Shown: one piece after another, positions 8,273 to 17,227 of the stretch
Layout: every line of letters begins with the position of its first letter
How positions within the stretch are numbered: the first letter of the stretch is position 1
Origin: Olivibacter sp. SDN3
GTDB lineage: Bacteria > Bacteroidota > Bacteroidia > Sphingobacteriales > Sphingobacteriaceae
DNA: 64,000 nucleotides
NCBI RefSeq assembly: GCF_014334135.1
Contig: NZ_CP060497.1
Coordinates: 4,712,001-4,776,000, forward strand
Direction of reading: 5' to 3'
Made by a program: the position numbers and the translations under genes
The notes under the pieces: generated by a model
What the model was told of the DNA's origin: nothing
Database searches by the model: none
Seen by the model: only the letters and a program-made list of their open reading frames with translations

Positions 8273-9358
8273 TCAATACTTCTTTCGCCAAGCGATCAGT
8301 AGCTTTGTCATTCGATCGTACCTCCTCAAGCCTTCTGGCTGGTTATTCAACAATAAATACTGATTATAAAAAACGGATCCGGCATCGTTTACCAATCCAC
8401 TAAATTTTTCCCAATAATTTTGTTCATCCTCCACGTCTAACAGCACTTCCTTATCAATCAGTTGTATTAAGTTTAGATAGCTATGTTTATCCTCCAGATA
8501 TACCTGTCTTAACAGCATAGCCATAGCATGATAGTACGCTGAATATTGAAAAAGCGCGTCATCACTCTGCGTACAAAGAATAAACCCTACTAAATTCGCT
8601 TCATCTTCAAAACCTATGCCTGACTGATGTCCTAGTTCGTGACATGCTGTAAAAGGCTTTGAAAAAACAGGCATACTACTATTTACTTGTGTCTCCTGTG
8701 TAAATGGATTAAAATATCCGGAGACCATAGCATAATTAATCAAAAGATCTGAGATTGGTTCCTTAACAGTTGGTAAATAGACAAATAAAAAAGGTTTTAA
8801 TTTCGCATTTTCCTGCAATAGCTGTGTAGCACGTTTAAATATCGCTCGGTTATCGATCAAGAAATCTTCTTCCCTTATCAGCTTCCTATATTTGTTTGCT
8901 TGATCGATGCAAAAAGCTGCTGTTTCAAGCAACTCACAAGACTCCTTCACCTCCATATCCAATGCCATTCTTACTTCCAATGGCACTCTAAAATAATTTC
9001 CACCCCATAATAGATAGAATAGCATAACAATAAATAATGTGATATTCAATATGCTTATCACTTGAATGAGTGCCATCAGGTAGATCCGTCTAAAGATATA
9101 TATAATTGCTTTAACAAAAAGGACAAGTCCGATAAGCGAACATATTACATACAATAAATCCCCTATACTAACCGGCGTCCATTTATAAAGCGTCTGGCCG
9201 ATAATTGCAAAAACCGGAAAAATCTTACCGCTATAGAAACGTTCGACGTAAACTGCATTACGAAAAAAAAAGAAAAAGCAAGTGAGTATCAATATAAAAC
9301 AACCTGTTACTATTAATTGCTTAGAAAGTCCTTTCTTCAAAATTGTTTTGTCGAGCAT
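8273..9358 (-). CDS. DUF3810-family membrane protein with HExxH zinc motif
   Basis: The 361-residue protein has three membrane segments in the first 135 residues (about 16-33, 60-87, 95-117) and a long soluble C-terminal domain. That domain contains HELGHQ (a HExxH zinc-protease motif) and a downstream 'EDEANLVGFI', which can supply the third ligand. This matches DUF3810, a Bacteroidota family of predicted membrane metallopeptidases with no known substrate. Its start overlaps the stop of the nucleoid-associated gene by one base (TAATG), so the two are translationally coupled. Confidence 0.82.
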   Translation of the reverse strand: MLDKTILKKGLSKQLIVTGCFILILTCFFFFFRNAVYVERFYSGKIFPVFAIIGQTLYKWTPVSIGDLLYVICSLIGLVLFVKAIIYIFRRIYLMALIQVISILNITLFIVMLFYLLWGGNYFRVPLEVRMALDMEVKESCELLETAAFCIDQANKYRKLIREEDFLIDNRAIFKRATQLLQENAKLKPFLFVYLPTVKEPISDLLINYAMVSGYFNPFTQETQVNSSMPVFSKPFTACHELGHQSGIGFEDEANLVGFILCTQSDDALFQYSAYYHAMAMLLRQVYLEDKHSYLNLIQLIDKEVLLDVEDEQNYWEKFSGLVNDAGSVFYNQYLLLNNQPEGLRRYDRMTKLLIAWRKKY

Positions 9359-10413
9359 TAGCTTTCCGTTTCAAAATATAACTTGTAAAATGCCATTCCC
9401 TTCTCGTCATCAAAACCTTTTTCAATACGTTCGCGCTTTCCATGTATATAGACGTGAAAATTTTTGTCCAATTTCAATATAGATTTAAAAATTTTTGATT
9501 GTTTTTTCACCGCCGAATTAGATATTTCAAAGCTATCAGCAATTTCCATATCATACTCCCGCTCAAAATTAGATTTATAATCCTTAAACATAGATACTGC
9601 TTCTGGATTGCCCAGTACCTCTTCTGTAAATTCATCTACTTCAAACTTATCTTTCTCCTTAAAGTAAGTCATAGATCGGTTAAGCAGATCAATTTTATCT
9701 GTTCTTTCCATTTCAAAAGCTTCATCTAATTTTTCACTTACAAATTTCTTACACACCTGTAATAAATTACCGGTCTGATTAAAGTTATCATTTCTGATCT
9801 TCAGTTGTAAAAAATCATCTTTCCAGTAAATAGCCTCATTTTGTCTATTGGTTTGATCAACTGCCAAAACTTTAAACCCGTGCTCCTTTTCGGCATTTAC
9901 GATCAAGCACCCCTTATCCAATTTTTGAATGTTAATACCCTCTTCCTCATATCCTACTTTAAATGCGCCATGTTCAGGAAAAACTTTTAAATAAGTTTCT
10001 TTTGTTTCCGACTTAAAAATCCCCAGAGCATTGTACGACTCACCTTCTAATTGAACATTCTCAAAGCTAACCACATACACTTCTCCTGCTTTAATTTTCG
10101 GATGGTTAGAAACATTATATAGATGTTTTGCTATATACTGCGACACTTCGTGAAAGTCTGTAGTGCCATCAAAATATGAAGATGAAAAGTGGAAAAGCTC
10201 GTTTAATGCCAAATTTCCACTATGATGTGTTAAGCGAAAAACTTCTTGCACCTTTTCAAAAGGACTCAAAAAATACTGCATCAAGAGCTTAGGCAACAGC
10301 TCATCAGTTAGGTTTAATGGCGACTCAGATAATATGTAATGATCGTCCATCAGCTTGTTGCCAATCCTATGAATAGACAGTTGAGCTAAGGAAGCTTCGA
10401 AATGCGATAACAT
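9358..10413 (-). CDS. Nucleoid-associated protein, NdpA/YejK (NA37) family
   Basis: The 351-residue cytosolic protein fits the 37-kDa nucleoid-associated family (NdpA/YejK): 'LSIHRIGNKL' at the N-terminus, a central 'VYVVSFENVQLEGESYNALGIFKSE' core, and a C-terminal segment ending in 'FKSILKLDKNFHVYIHG'. YejK-type proteins bind the chromosome, and the Bacteroidota members are uncharacterised. It is first in a two-gene operon with the DUF3810 gene, driven by the promoter at 10468-10498. Confidence 0.8.
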   Translation of the reverse strand: MLSHFEASLAQLSIHRIGNKLMDDHYILSESPLNLTDELLPKLLMQYFLSPFEKVQEVFRLTHHSGNLALNELFHFSSSYFDGTTDFHEVSQYIAKHLYNVSNHPKIKAGEVYVVSFENVQLEGESYNALGIFKSETKETYLKVFPEHGAFKVGYEEEGINIQKLDKGCLIVNAEKEHGFKVLAVDQTNRQNEAIYWKDDFLQLKIRNDNFNQTGNLLQVCKKFVSEKLDEAFEMERTDKIDLLNRSMTYFKEKDKFEVDEFTEEVLGNPEAVSMFKDYKSNFEREYDMEIADSFEISNSAVKKQSKIFKSILKLDKNFHVYIHGKRERIEKGFDDEKGMAFYKLYFETES

Positions 10414-10430
10414 AAATAAGATTCAATTAA

Positions 10431-10462
10431 TAGTATATAAAATAAGTAGTATATAAAATAAG
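10431..10462. repeat. Tandem 16-bp duplication in the ndpA-like leader
   Basis: TAGTATATAAAATAAG occurs twice in a row (10431-10446 and 10447-10462) without mismatch. It lies between the promoter and the start of the nucleoid-associated gene, so it would fall in the 5' untranslated leader. Confidence 0.9.
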
Positions 10463-10467
10463 GGGTG

Positions 10468-10498
10468 CAAAAATAGACAAATCACTTTTGATACGCAA
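10468..10498 (-). promoter_or_regulatory. Bacteroidota-type promoter for the ndpA-like/DUF3810 operon
   Basis: On the minus strand the -7 element is TATTTTTG (10468-10475) with a TTG 20 bases upstream (10496-10498). Both fit the TTG-N19/21-TAnnTTTG consensus. Transcription would begin near 10461, about 50 bases before the ATG at 10413. Confidence 0.6.
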
Positions 10499-10521
10499 TA
10501 ACGAAAAGATCAACAAGGCAT

Positions 10522-11334
10522 TTATTTATTCGTAAAAAAACGATGCATGAACAGCAATTGGTAGGACACGCTGTTTTTCCAATAATTCCAATCGTGTTTA
10601 CCGGGTCGCACAATATAATCGTGCCCGACCCCCTTTTCCAACAACTTTTGATGTAGATCTTCATTAACCGTAAAGAAAAAATCATTTACACCGCAATCAA
10701 TCATAAGCGCTAGTCCACCCGGTTTAAGCAAATGCAACATATTAATTACCGTATGTGCCTCCCAACGCTCTGGATGATCTGCATAAGTACCGATACGTTT
10801 TGAAATATCCCAATTATCAGGAAATGGGCGAATATCAACTCCCCCTGACATGCTACCAGCTGCACCAAAAATATTTTGATGTCTAAATGCCAGATAAAGT
10901 GCACCATGCCCTCCCATACTTAAACCTGTAATAGCTCTTGAATTTTTATCCCTAATTGTACGATAATTGCTGTCTACCCATTCTGTAAGTTCTCTAGCCA
11001 CATAGGTTTCATATTGAAAATTCTTATCTGATGTGTTATCCCAATACCAGCTTGAATACCCTCCATCAGGGCATACTACTATAAATTGGTACCGATCGGC
11101 CAGGTTAGTAATTTCCGGCGCATTATTAATCCAGTCACTATAGTTCCCACTATATCCATGTAGGAGATAAACAACAGGAAACTTCGTACTATCCTTATAG
11201 CTATCTGGTGTTACAATTACAGCCTTAATATTTTTACCCATTGCGACACTAGGTGTTGACACCGTATCGACATTGGCCCCATAGGCTAAAAACCTCCAAA
11301 ATATGAAGATCGAAAAAAAGACAATAACTCGCAT
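10522..11334 (-). CDS. Secreted esterase of the alpha/beta-hydrolase 'esterase D/antigen 85-like' family
   Basis: The 270-residue protein has an N-terminal hydrophobic signal (residues 1-20) and an alpha/beta hydrolase core: oxyanion region 'VYLLHGYSGNYSDW', nucleophile serine in GLSMGG, acid in 'CGVNDFFF' and His in 'GKHDWNYW'. The family covers carboxylesterases such as feruloyl and S-formylglutathione hydrolase types. A secreted form here more likely acts on esterified polysaccharide or other periplasmic substrates (inference). No operon partner is obvious, and the nearest genes are 83-109 bp away. Confidence 0.85.
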   Translation of the reverse strand: MRVIVFFSIFIFWRFLAYGANVDTVSTPSVAMGKNIKAVIVTPDSYKDSTKFPVVYLLHGYSGNYSDWINNAPEITNLADRYQFIVVCPDGGYSSWYWDNTSDKNFQYETYVARELTEWVDSNYRTIRDKNSRAITGLSMGGHGALYLAFRHQNIFGAAGSMSGGVDIRPFPDNWDISKRIGTYADHPERWEAHTVINMLHLLKPGGLALMIDCGVNDFFFTVNEDLHQKLLEKGVGHDYIVRPGKHDWNYWKNSVSYQLLFMHRFFTNK

Positions 11335-11416
11335 ATTACAACTGGTTGTTTTATTTAATGTATCTAATTATAATCCTGTATCAAAAAGTCTTGTGTGATA
11401 TTTTAAGACAAAAAAT

Positions 11417-12319
11417 TTATAGTAAAATATCAACTGCCATTTTAAATGTCTTACAATGCGCATCCACTATATCCCCAATAACGGGAGAATAACCTCCACC
11501 CATGCTTACCTGAACAGGTATTCTGAAACGCTTACAATAGCCAAAAATTATCTCATCTCTTTTAGCACAACCTTCTTTGGAGAGGCTCAACCAGCCCAAC
11601 TTATCAGAAGCGAGTACATCGACACCCGATAGATAAAAAATAAAATCGGGCCTTACCTTTTCAATTAACATTGGCATTTCCCTTTTTAACGTAGCCAAAT
11701 AAGTTTCATCCCCTACACCATCGGCAAGTCCTATGTCTAAATCCGAAACTTCTTTTCTAAATGGAAAATTCCTTTGCGAATGAACAGAAAATGTAAACAC
11801 AGCCGTATTATCTTTAAAAATATCGGCAGTGCCGTTACCTTGATGTACGTCTAAATCAACCATCAGAATTTTCTTTGCCTTCTTTTCGTGTAACAGGTAG
11901 TGAGCGGCAATAGCCTGATCATTTAATAAGCAGAACCCCTCTCCCCAATTGCTTCCTGCATGGTGTGTTCCTCCCGCAACATTAAAAGCCACTCCATGTT
12001 CTAATGCATAATCACTAGCTTCGATTGTTCCCTGAGCAATGCGAACTTCTCGTTCAACCAAACTCGCCGAAAGCATAAAACCTATACGTCTAACCTCCTT
12101 TTCGCTTAATAACAGATGTTTTAACCGTTGCCAATAAGACCGGTCATGTGCAAGTGAAATATAATATTCATCAATTTCACCAGGTATAAAAAAATTTCCT
12201 TGGTTTACTATCCCTTCATATAAAAGTTGGTCATGTATCAGCTCATATTTTAGCATCGGGAAGCGGTGCCCGGGAGGCAAATCATGAACGTAAGTGGGGT
12301 GATAAGCTATCTTGAGCAA
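11417..12319 (-). CDS. Histone deacetylase-family (acetylpolyamine/acetoin-utilisation-type) deacetylase
   Basis: The 300-residue cytosolic protein has the arginase-deacetylase fold signatures of the class II-like bacterial deacetylases: 'GGTHHAGSNWGEGFCLLND', the zinc-binding 'MVDLDVHQGNGTADIF' and 'FYLSGVDVL', and 'SMGGGYSP' near the end. It is expected to remove acetyl groups from an unknown amine or lysine substrate. The start is a TTG: the conserved family N-terminus (YHPTYVHDLPPGHRFPM) lies upstream of the first ATG, so the TTG at 12319 is preferred. It follows the TspO-like gene by 42 bp. Confidence 0.88.
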   Translation of the reverse strand: MLKIAYHPTYVHDLPPGHRFPMLKYELIHDQLLYEGIVNQGNFFIPGEIDEYYISLAHDRSYWQRLKHLLLSEKEVRRIGFMLSASLVEREVRIAQGTIEASDYALEHGVAFNVAGGTHHAGSNWGEGFCLLNDQAIAAHYLLHEKKAKKILMVDLDVHQGNGTADIFKDNTAVFTFSVHSQRNFPFRKEVSDLDIGLADGVGDETYLATLKREMPMLIEKVRPDFIFYLSGVDVLASDKLGWLSLSKEGCAKRDEIIFGYCKRFRIPVQVSMGGGYSPVIGDIVDAHCKTFKMAVDILL

Positions 12320-12361
12320 TCTATAAAAGTATTTAGTAAAACAATGATGTCTGCTAAAATA

Positions 12362-13219
12362 CTAACTCTTCTCGTGATTTTTAAATTTGTTATACCCGAA
12401 TCTAGTTGTTCGAGGGGCATGTGGTTTTTCTTCAATAGCGCTATAAGAAACTGCCGTCTTTATAATAGCAAGTAAGATGATGATAATACCGAAAACCCCT
12501 ACATATATTATCGAATGGAACGTTTTATTATCCAACTCAAGCTGTTGCATAATAATGCCATAAATTGCCCAAATCACCACCAAACCAAAAAATATGTTAT
12601 GTTTGAAATAGGTTACTATTGTTCCTACAACTACTGCTAGAACTATTAACAAGTAGCTGGTATACAGATCCACTATTGGGTTGGCAAGCCAACCTAAACT
12701 AACTAACCATGCGGCAAAATTAGCTAAAGTAGCAATAGTAATCCAGCCAAAATAAATACTTAAAGGAAGCTGTGTGACAAAAAGTGATATTTTTCCCATT
12801 CGTGGATTTAACATTGACAAGCGTCTGTCGATAATATACAAAGTAAAAAGCTGCACAAATAAAAGTGATAATGACACGCCTGGCATATCGTTTAACCATG
12901 TATACACCCACATACCGATAGACAATTGGTTAACTGCAAATACGAAACCTATTAAACTCAATTCTTTATTCGTAATAAAGTTTTCTGGTTTTCTAAAAGC
13001 ATGTATAAGATGGTATATAACCATTATAAACAAAGCGGTGTATATCAACGACCAAATAGAAAAAGTAAAATTTGCCGGCGTGATTCCGGATGCATATTTA
13101 GCTGCTATTTCATCCATATAATATTGACCCAAAATATCGGTCTGTCCCAACATCGATATGGTAAAGGCTATAACGTACGTCACTACATTTAAAATGGCAA
13201 CTTGCTTAATATATTTCAT
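12362..13219 (-). CDS. TspO/MBR-like tryptophan-rich sensory membrane protein
   Basis: The 285-residue protein is almost entirely membrane-embedded with about eight hydrophobic segments. The 'GITPANFTFSIWSLIYTALFIMVIYHL' region resembles the TspO 'PPGWVFGIVWTILY' loop and helix, though the protein is nearly twice the length of classical TspO. This matches long Bacteroidota proteins annotated as tryptophan-rich sensory proteins. Ligand and role are unknown. A good Shine-Dalgarno-like AGGAGGAAG lies directly before the ATG. Confidence 0.7.
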   Translation of the reverse strand: MKYIKQVAILNVVTYVIAFTISMLGQTDILGQYYMDEIAAKYASGITPANFTFSIWSLIYTALFIMVIYHLIHAFRKPENFITNKELSLIGFVFAVNQLSIGMWVYTWLNDMPGVSLSLLFVQLFTLYIIDRRLSMLNPRMGKISLFVTQLPLSIYFGWITIATLANFAAWLVSLGWLANPIVDLYTSYLLIVLAVVVGTIVTYFKHNIFFGLVVIWAIYGIIMQQLELDNKTFHSIIYVGVFGIIIILLAIIKTAVSYSAIEEKPHAPRTTRFGYNKFKNHEKS

Positions 13220-13316
13220 ACATGCTTCCTCCTCGATTCATTAACAAAAGGAAACGTGTAAAGTTCAACAGGCATTGCAAAAACTGATACCGCCGTAAAG
13301 AAAATAGATTTCACAT

Positions 13317-13787
13317 TTACGCAATCAGACCGATTATCTTTTCGAGATATTCGCTATCAATCGCATCGAAATCGTTGATCACATCGCTATCTACATCTAA
13401 CACTGCAATGGTATGTCCATGCCTGATCACGGGAAGTACAATTTCCGACCGTGAAAAAGCACTACAAGCTATATGCCCCGGGAATTTTTCCACATCAGGC
13501 ACGATCAACGCCTCATTTCTTTCCCAGGCAGTTCCACATACCCCTTTTCCTTTCGATATCCTACTGCATGCAACTGGGCCTTGAAAAGGACCCAACACAA
13601 GTTCCTCTCCCTTAACTAAGTAAAAACCAACCCAATAAAAATCGAACTGTGTTTTTAACGCTGCCGATATATTCGCCAAGCAAGCAATACGATCGTCTTC
13701 TCCCTCCAATAGAGCGGCTATCTGAGGTATTAGTGATTGATATTGTTCTTCTTTTGATCCTTTATTAATCGTTAAATCTTCTGCCAT
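13317..13787 (-). CDS. Free methionine-(R)-sulfoxide reductase (GAF domain)
   Basis: This 156-residue cytosolic protein is one GAF domain of the fRMsr type. The three cysteines used for catalysis and resolution are present: 'VACSRI', 'GVCGTAW' and 'HIACSA', together with 'FYWVGFYLV' and 'VLDVDSD'. It reduces free methionine-R-sulfoxide, with thioredoxin regenerating the enzyme in studied members. It has its own promoter (13846-13877) and lies between a DUF4230 gene and the TspO-like gene on the same strand. Confidence 0.9.
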   Translation of the reverse strand: MAEDLTINKGSKEEQYQSLIPQIAALLEGEDDRIACLANISAALKTQFDFYWVGFYLVKGEELVLGPFQGPVACSRISKGKGVCGTAWERNEALIVPDVEKFPGHIACSAFSRSEIVLPVIRHGHTIAVLDVDSDVINDFDAIDSEYLEKIIGLIA

Positions 13788-13845
13788 AGTAACAAAATAT
13801 TGTCAGGGAAGCATTTGGAATCCTCCCGTACTATTTTAAATGGTT

Positions 13846-13877
13846 CAAAGTTATATTATTATTGCTATCAGTTACAA
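13846..13877 (-). promoter_or_regulatory. Bacteroidota-type promoter for the fRMsr gene
   Basis: On the minus strand TAACTTTG (13846-13853) is preceded by TTG (13875-13877) with a 21-base spacer. The predicted transcript start is about 50 bases upstream of the ATG at 13787. Confidence 0.6.
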
Positions 13878-13886
13878 TCTCCGGTG

Positions 13887-14471
13887 TTATCTAAAAGCAA
13901 TCTTTACCTTCACATCCGTAAAATTCTGTACTATAGGCTTAAAGATAATCGATGCATTCTCTTTAGTTTTTTCCATAATAGCTAGTTCTCTTGCGTTTTG
14001 AAGAAGTTTCTCCTCGGCTAATCTGTAAATTCCTTCCACCAAATGCTGGGTGTCTCCCGGTAACCAAGCTCCAGAAATATCATAGACTTTTGATCTTTTA
14101 TGGTCCACTTTAACATAACAGATTTCCGGTTCCGGCAAAAATATGGTCAACGAATCTGTACCGTATTTTACGATATCTTCTTTCTTTATTTGTCTCAAAT
14201 CAATGCATCCTGTTACTTCACCTACGGCTACAAATAACACCCGTTGATCAGGCAGAAAATACCTGAGTTCTTTTCGTTCAATTACATCTTTCATAGAATA
14301 TTTTACGAGTTCGAGCTTACCCATGTCGGCAATTTTTTCAACCATTACGTCTTCACTTAACTGAACTGTTGGCTTGTTAAAATCAAATTTATAGTAGATT
14401 AACCATCCAGCTATAAAAAGAACTAATATAAATATCGTAGCACCAATGAAATAAATAATCTTCCTGATCAT
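13887..14471 (-). CDS. DUF4230 membrane-anchored protein
   Basis: From the ATG at 14471 the protein has 194 residues. A single hydrophobic anchor (about residues 5-25) is followed by a soluble domain with 'LELVKYSMKDVIERKELRYFLPDQRVLFVAVGEVTGCIDLRQIKKEDI', the pattern of DUF4230. The domain faces the periplasm or exterior if the anchor is a signal anchor. An upstream TTG would add eight residues and is less likely. Function is unknown. Confidence 0.75.
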   Translation of the reverse strand: MIRKIIYFIGATIFILVLFIAGWLIYYKFDFNKPTVQLSEDVMVEKIADMGKLELVKYSMKDVIERKELRYFLPDQRVLFVAVGEVTGCIDLRQIKKEDIVKYGTDSLTIFLPEPEICYVKVDHKRSKVYDISGAWLPGDTQHLVEGIYRLAEEKLLQNARELAIMEKTKENASIIFKPIVQNFTDVKVKIAFR

Positions 14472-14791
14472 AATGACAATTTTAGTATGGAACAAAAACG
14501 CATACCAAAGGTTTAAAAGGTTTTCTCAGAAATATCAAAATGATAGCGCTGAGACCATGGAATATTTCATTCTTAAAAATTTTATCCTTAATATTGATTT
14601 GCGAAAAAGGTTGCTGTAGACGGGCCTTTGTATTTGGTTATCGCTAAACCTTATTCTTGTTGTTTTAAATGTAGAATTAAAGAATACCAAGGTATTTCAG
14701 CACATTGATCAAATACAGATGTAAGAAACGGCTAAAACAGTTTATTGACTATTTAAATAGAAGCTGTAGAGCGAACATTAATATTATTCTG

Positions 14792-15316
14792 ATGAAAAGA
14801 AGATCGGCAATTAAGAATTTATTGATCATAGCTGGTGGTATAGCTATACTACCGGCCTGTTCCACTGAGAACGGTAAAGCATCTATCCAATTAAGCAATC
14901 TATCAATCAATGGTGACCAAGAAGCGCTGCTAGCAGAAATAGCGGAGGCGATTATTCCCGCGGGCGACACACAGGGAGCTAAAGACCTCAATCTTCATTT
15001 ATTTGTATTAAAAATGGTAGACGACTGCCATCCGGAGGAAGAGCAGAAACAATTTTTGAAGGGGCTTGATCAGTTCAACGATCTGTCTAATCAAAAGTTC
15101 AGCAAAACCTTTATGAAAGCAGATATAAAAGAACGCCAGGAATTATTAGCAACGTTAGATGCTACTCAACCTCATTCACAAGACGTTGAAGCTTTCTATA
15201 AAATCACCAAAAGAAGAGTTATCCAAGGCTTTCTAAACTCAAAGTATGTCATGACAGACTTAAAACAATATGAATTAATTCCGGGACGGTACAATGGTTA
15301 TTTTCCCGTCAATTAA
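14792..15316 (+). CDS. Gluconate 2-dehydrogenase subunit 3-family protein
   Basis: From the ATG at 14792 the protein has 174 residues. It begins 'MKRRSAIKNLLIIAGGIAILPACS', a short twin-basic signal ending in a lipobox-like Cys, so it is probably an exported lipoprotein. The remainder ('ALLAEIAEAIIPAGDTQGAKD', 'FYKITKRRVIQGFLNSKYVMTDLKQYELIPGRYNGYFPV') matches the small gamma subunit of membrane gluconate 2-dehydrogenase. Thirty bases separate it from the GMC oxidoreductase, its likely catalytic partner. No cytochrome c subunit gene is adjacent. Confidence 0.85.
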   Translation: MKRRSAIKNLLIIAGGIAILPACSTENGKASIQLSNLSINGDQEALLAEIAEAIIPAGDTQGAKDLNLHLFVLKMVDDCHPEEEQKQFLKGLDQFNDLSNQKFSKTFMKADIKERQELLATLDATQPHSQDVEAFYKITKRRVIQGFLNSKYVMTDLKQYELIPGRYNGYFPVN

Positions 15317-15346
15317 TCAACTAAAAGACTAACAACTAACAATCAC

Positions 15347-17065
15347 ATGTCTAATTTAAATATTGACAGCGTTAAAGCCCGTACTTTTGACGCAATCGTA
15401 ATAGGCTCTGGTATAAGCGGTGGATGGGCAGCAAAGGAGCTTACAGAAAAGGGGTTGAAAACACTCGTGCTAGAGAGGGGGAAAGATGTAAAACATGTAG
15501 TCGATTACCCGACCACCAATATGTATCCCTATGAATTTGATCATCGGGGCGAAGTACCACTGGCTATCCAACAAGCGGCCCCCATTGCCAACAGGTGTTA
15601 TGCATTTAGAGAAGATGCTATGCACTTTTTTGTAAAAGACAAAGAGCATCCCTATATACAAGAAAAACCCTTTGATTGGATTAGAGGATACCAGGTGGGC
15701 GGTAAATCTCTTTTATGGGCAAGACAAACTCAACGGTGGTCGGATTTTGATTTTGAAGGGCCGGGGCGTGACGGTTTTGCGGTAGATTGGCCGATTCGAT
15801 ATAAAGATATCGCACCATGGTATACCTATGTAGAAAAGTTTGCCGGCATTGCAGGTAACAAGGATGGTTTAAAAGAACTTCCGGATGGAGATTTTCTTCC
15901 CGGTTACCCACTAAATGCTGTTGAGGACTATTTTAAGCAAGTTTTATCGACAAGATACGGTGGCAGTAGACACGTAGTCAGCGCGCGCTGTGCGCATCTT
16001 TCAAAACCCAATCAAATTCATATAGACCAAGGTAGGGTGCAATGTCAAAACAGAATATTATGTCAAAGGGGTTGCCCATTTGGAGGTTATTTCAGCAGCA
16101 ACTCCTCTACTTTACCCTGGGCGGAGAAAACGGGCAACCTAACCCTAAGGCCTTTTTCTGTTGTGCACTCCGTGCTATATGATGAAGAAAAAGGTAAAGC
16201 TACAGGAGTAAAAGTTATTGATGCCAATACAAAAGAGGAGATTGATTTTTATGCAAAAGTAATCTTCGTAAATGCAGCAGCTCTCAACACCAACTTAATT
16301 TTATTAAACTCAGTATCCAACCGTTTTCCTAATGGTCTTGGTAATGATAATGGTCTATTAGGCAAATTTGTTGCATTTCATAATTACAGCGCCCGCATAA
16401 GCGCGGAATATGACGGATTAAAGGAATATAAAACCGATGGAAGGAATCCCGCAGGTGGGGGATATATACCACGATTCCGGAATATATTAAAACAGGAAAC
16501 CAACTTTCTCAGAGGTTACGCCGCGGGTTTTTCGGCTCATAGAAGTATGGATCGCGATCTGTCAAAAATTGGTAACGATCTGAAAAATGAACTTTTGAAT
16601 CCAGTTCTTGGGCCATGGCGGGTAGGCTCGCACATGATGGGTGAAACCATCCCCAAAGAAGAGAGTTATGTTGCTTTAGAAACAAATAAGCAAGATGAAT
16701 GGGGAATGCCCTTGTTGAAGATATCGATGGATTACGATGATAATGATGTAAAAATGAAGGCTGATTATATCGAACAACTCACAGAAATGTTCACGGAGGC
16801 AGGTTTTACCAATATAACACCGAATACTGCCAGTCAGGCGCCAGGATTAGATATACATGAAATGGGAGGAGTACGTATGGGTAATGACCCAAAAACCTCT
16901 TTGTTAAATAAATGGAATCAATTACATCAGTGTAGTAACGTATTTGTTACTGACGGTGCTTGCATGACGTCAACATCTACGCAAAACCCATCTTTAACCT
17001 ATATGGCATTCGCTGCCAGATCCGTAGATTATGCAGTAAATGAAATGAAAAAGAATAATTTATAA
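15347..17065 (+). CDS. GMC-family FAD oxidoreductase (gluconate 2-dehydrogenase-like large subunit)
   Basis: The 572-residue protein begins its FAD-binding Rossmann fold at 'DAIVIGSGISGGWAAKELTEKGLKTLVLERG' and has the GMC substrate domain and C-terminal 'NVFVTDGACMTSTSTQNPSLTYMAFAARSVDYAV', where the catalytic His/Asn pair region lies. It oxidises an alcohol or sugar acid. The electron acceptor is not visible in the neighbourhood. It lacks a signal peptide and may be exported by hitch-hiking on the Tat-like subunit 3 upstream (inference). A terminator follows at 17094-17130. Confidence 0.88.
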   Translation: MSNLNIDSVKARTFDAIVIGSGISGGWAAKELTEKGLKTLVLERGKDVKHVVDYPTTNMYPYEFDHRGEVPLAIQQAAPIANRCYAFREDAMHFFVKDKEHPYIQEKPFDWIRGYQVGGKSLLWARQTQRWSDFDFEGPGRDGFAVDWPIRYKDIAPWYTYVEKFAGIAGNKDGLKELPDGDFLPGYPLNAVEDYFKQVLSTRYGGSRHVVSARCAHLSKPNQIHIDQGRVQCQNRILCQRGCPFGGYFSSNSSTLPWAEKTGNLTLRPFSVVHSVLYDEEKGKATGVKVIDANTKEEIDFYAKVIFVNAAALNTNLILLNSVSNRFPNGLGNDNGLLGKFVAFHNYSARISAEYDGLKEYKTDGRNPAGGGYIPRFRNILKQETNFLRGYAAGFSAHRSMDRDLSKIGNDLKNELLNPVLGPWRVGSHMMGETIPKEESYVALETNKQDEWGMPLLKISMDYDDNDVKMKADYIEQLTEMFTEAGFTNITPNTASQAPGLDIHEMGGVRMGNDPKTSLLNKWNQLHQCSNVFVTDGACMTSTSTQNPSLTYMAFAARSVDYAVNEMKKNNL

Positions 17066-17093
17066 TTTTTTCTATCATCTTTCCTCTGCCGAA

Positions 17094-17130
17094 AACACAC
17101 AAAGAACCAGCGCTTTTGTGTGTTTTTTTA
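17094..17130 (+). terminator. Rho-independent terminator after the GMC operon
   Basis: A 10-bp stem (17094-17103, AACACACAAA, with 17115-17124) has an 11-base loop and continues into a T-run (17123-17129). It ends the subunit 3/GMC transcript before the YXWGXW gene. Confidence 0.8.
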
Positions 17131-17227
17131 GGTTATTGTTTCTCCTTTAAGCTCCACTTTAAACTTTTTAACCTTCATCCTGTCATACACTACAAGAAAA
17201 CAAATTGTGGGATTAAAACGATCAGCC

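Noticed and set aside
12774-13121. 115-residue plus-strand ORF
   Set aside because: It overlaps the TspO-like gene in the opposite direction. Its residues lack a domain pattern, so it is a shadow.
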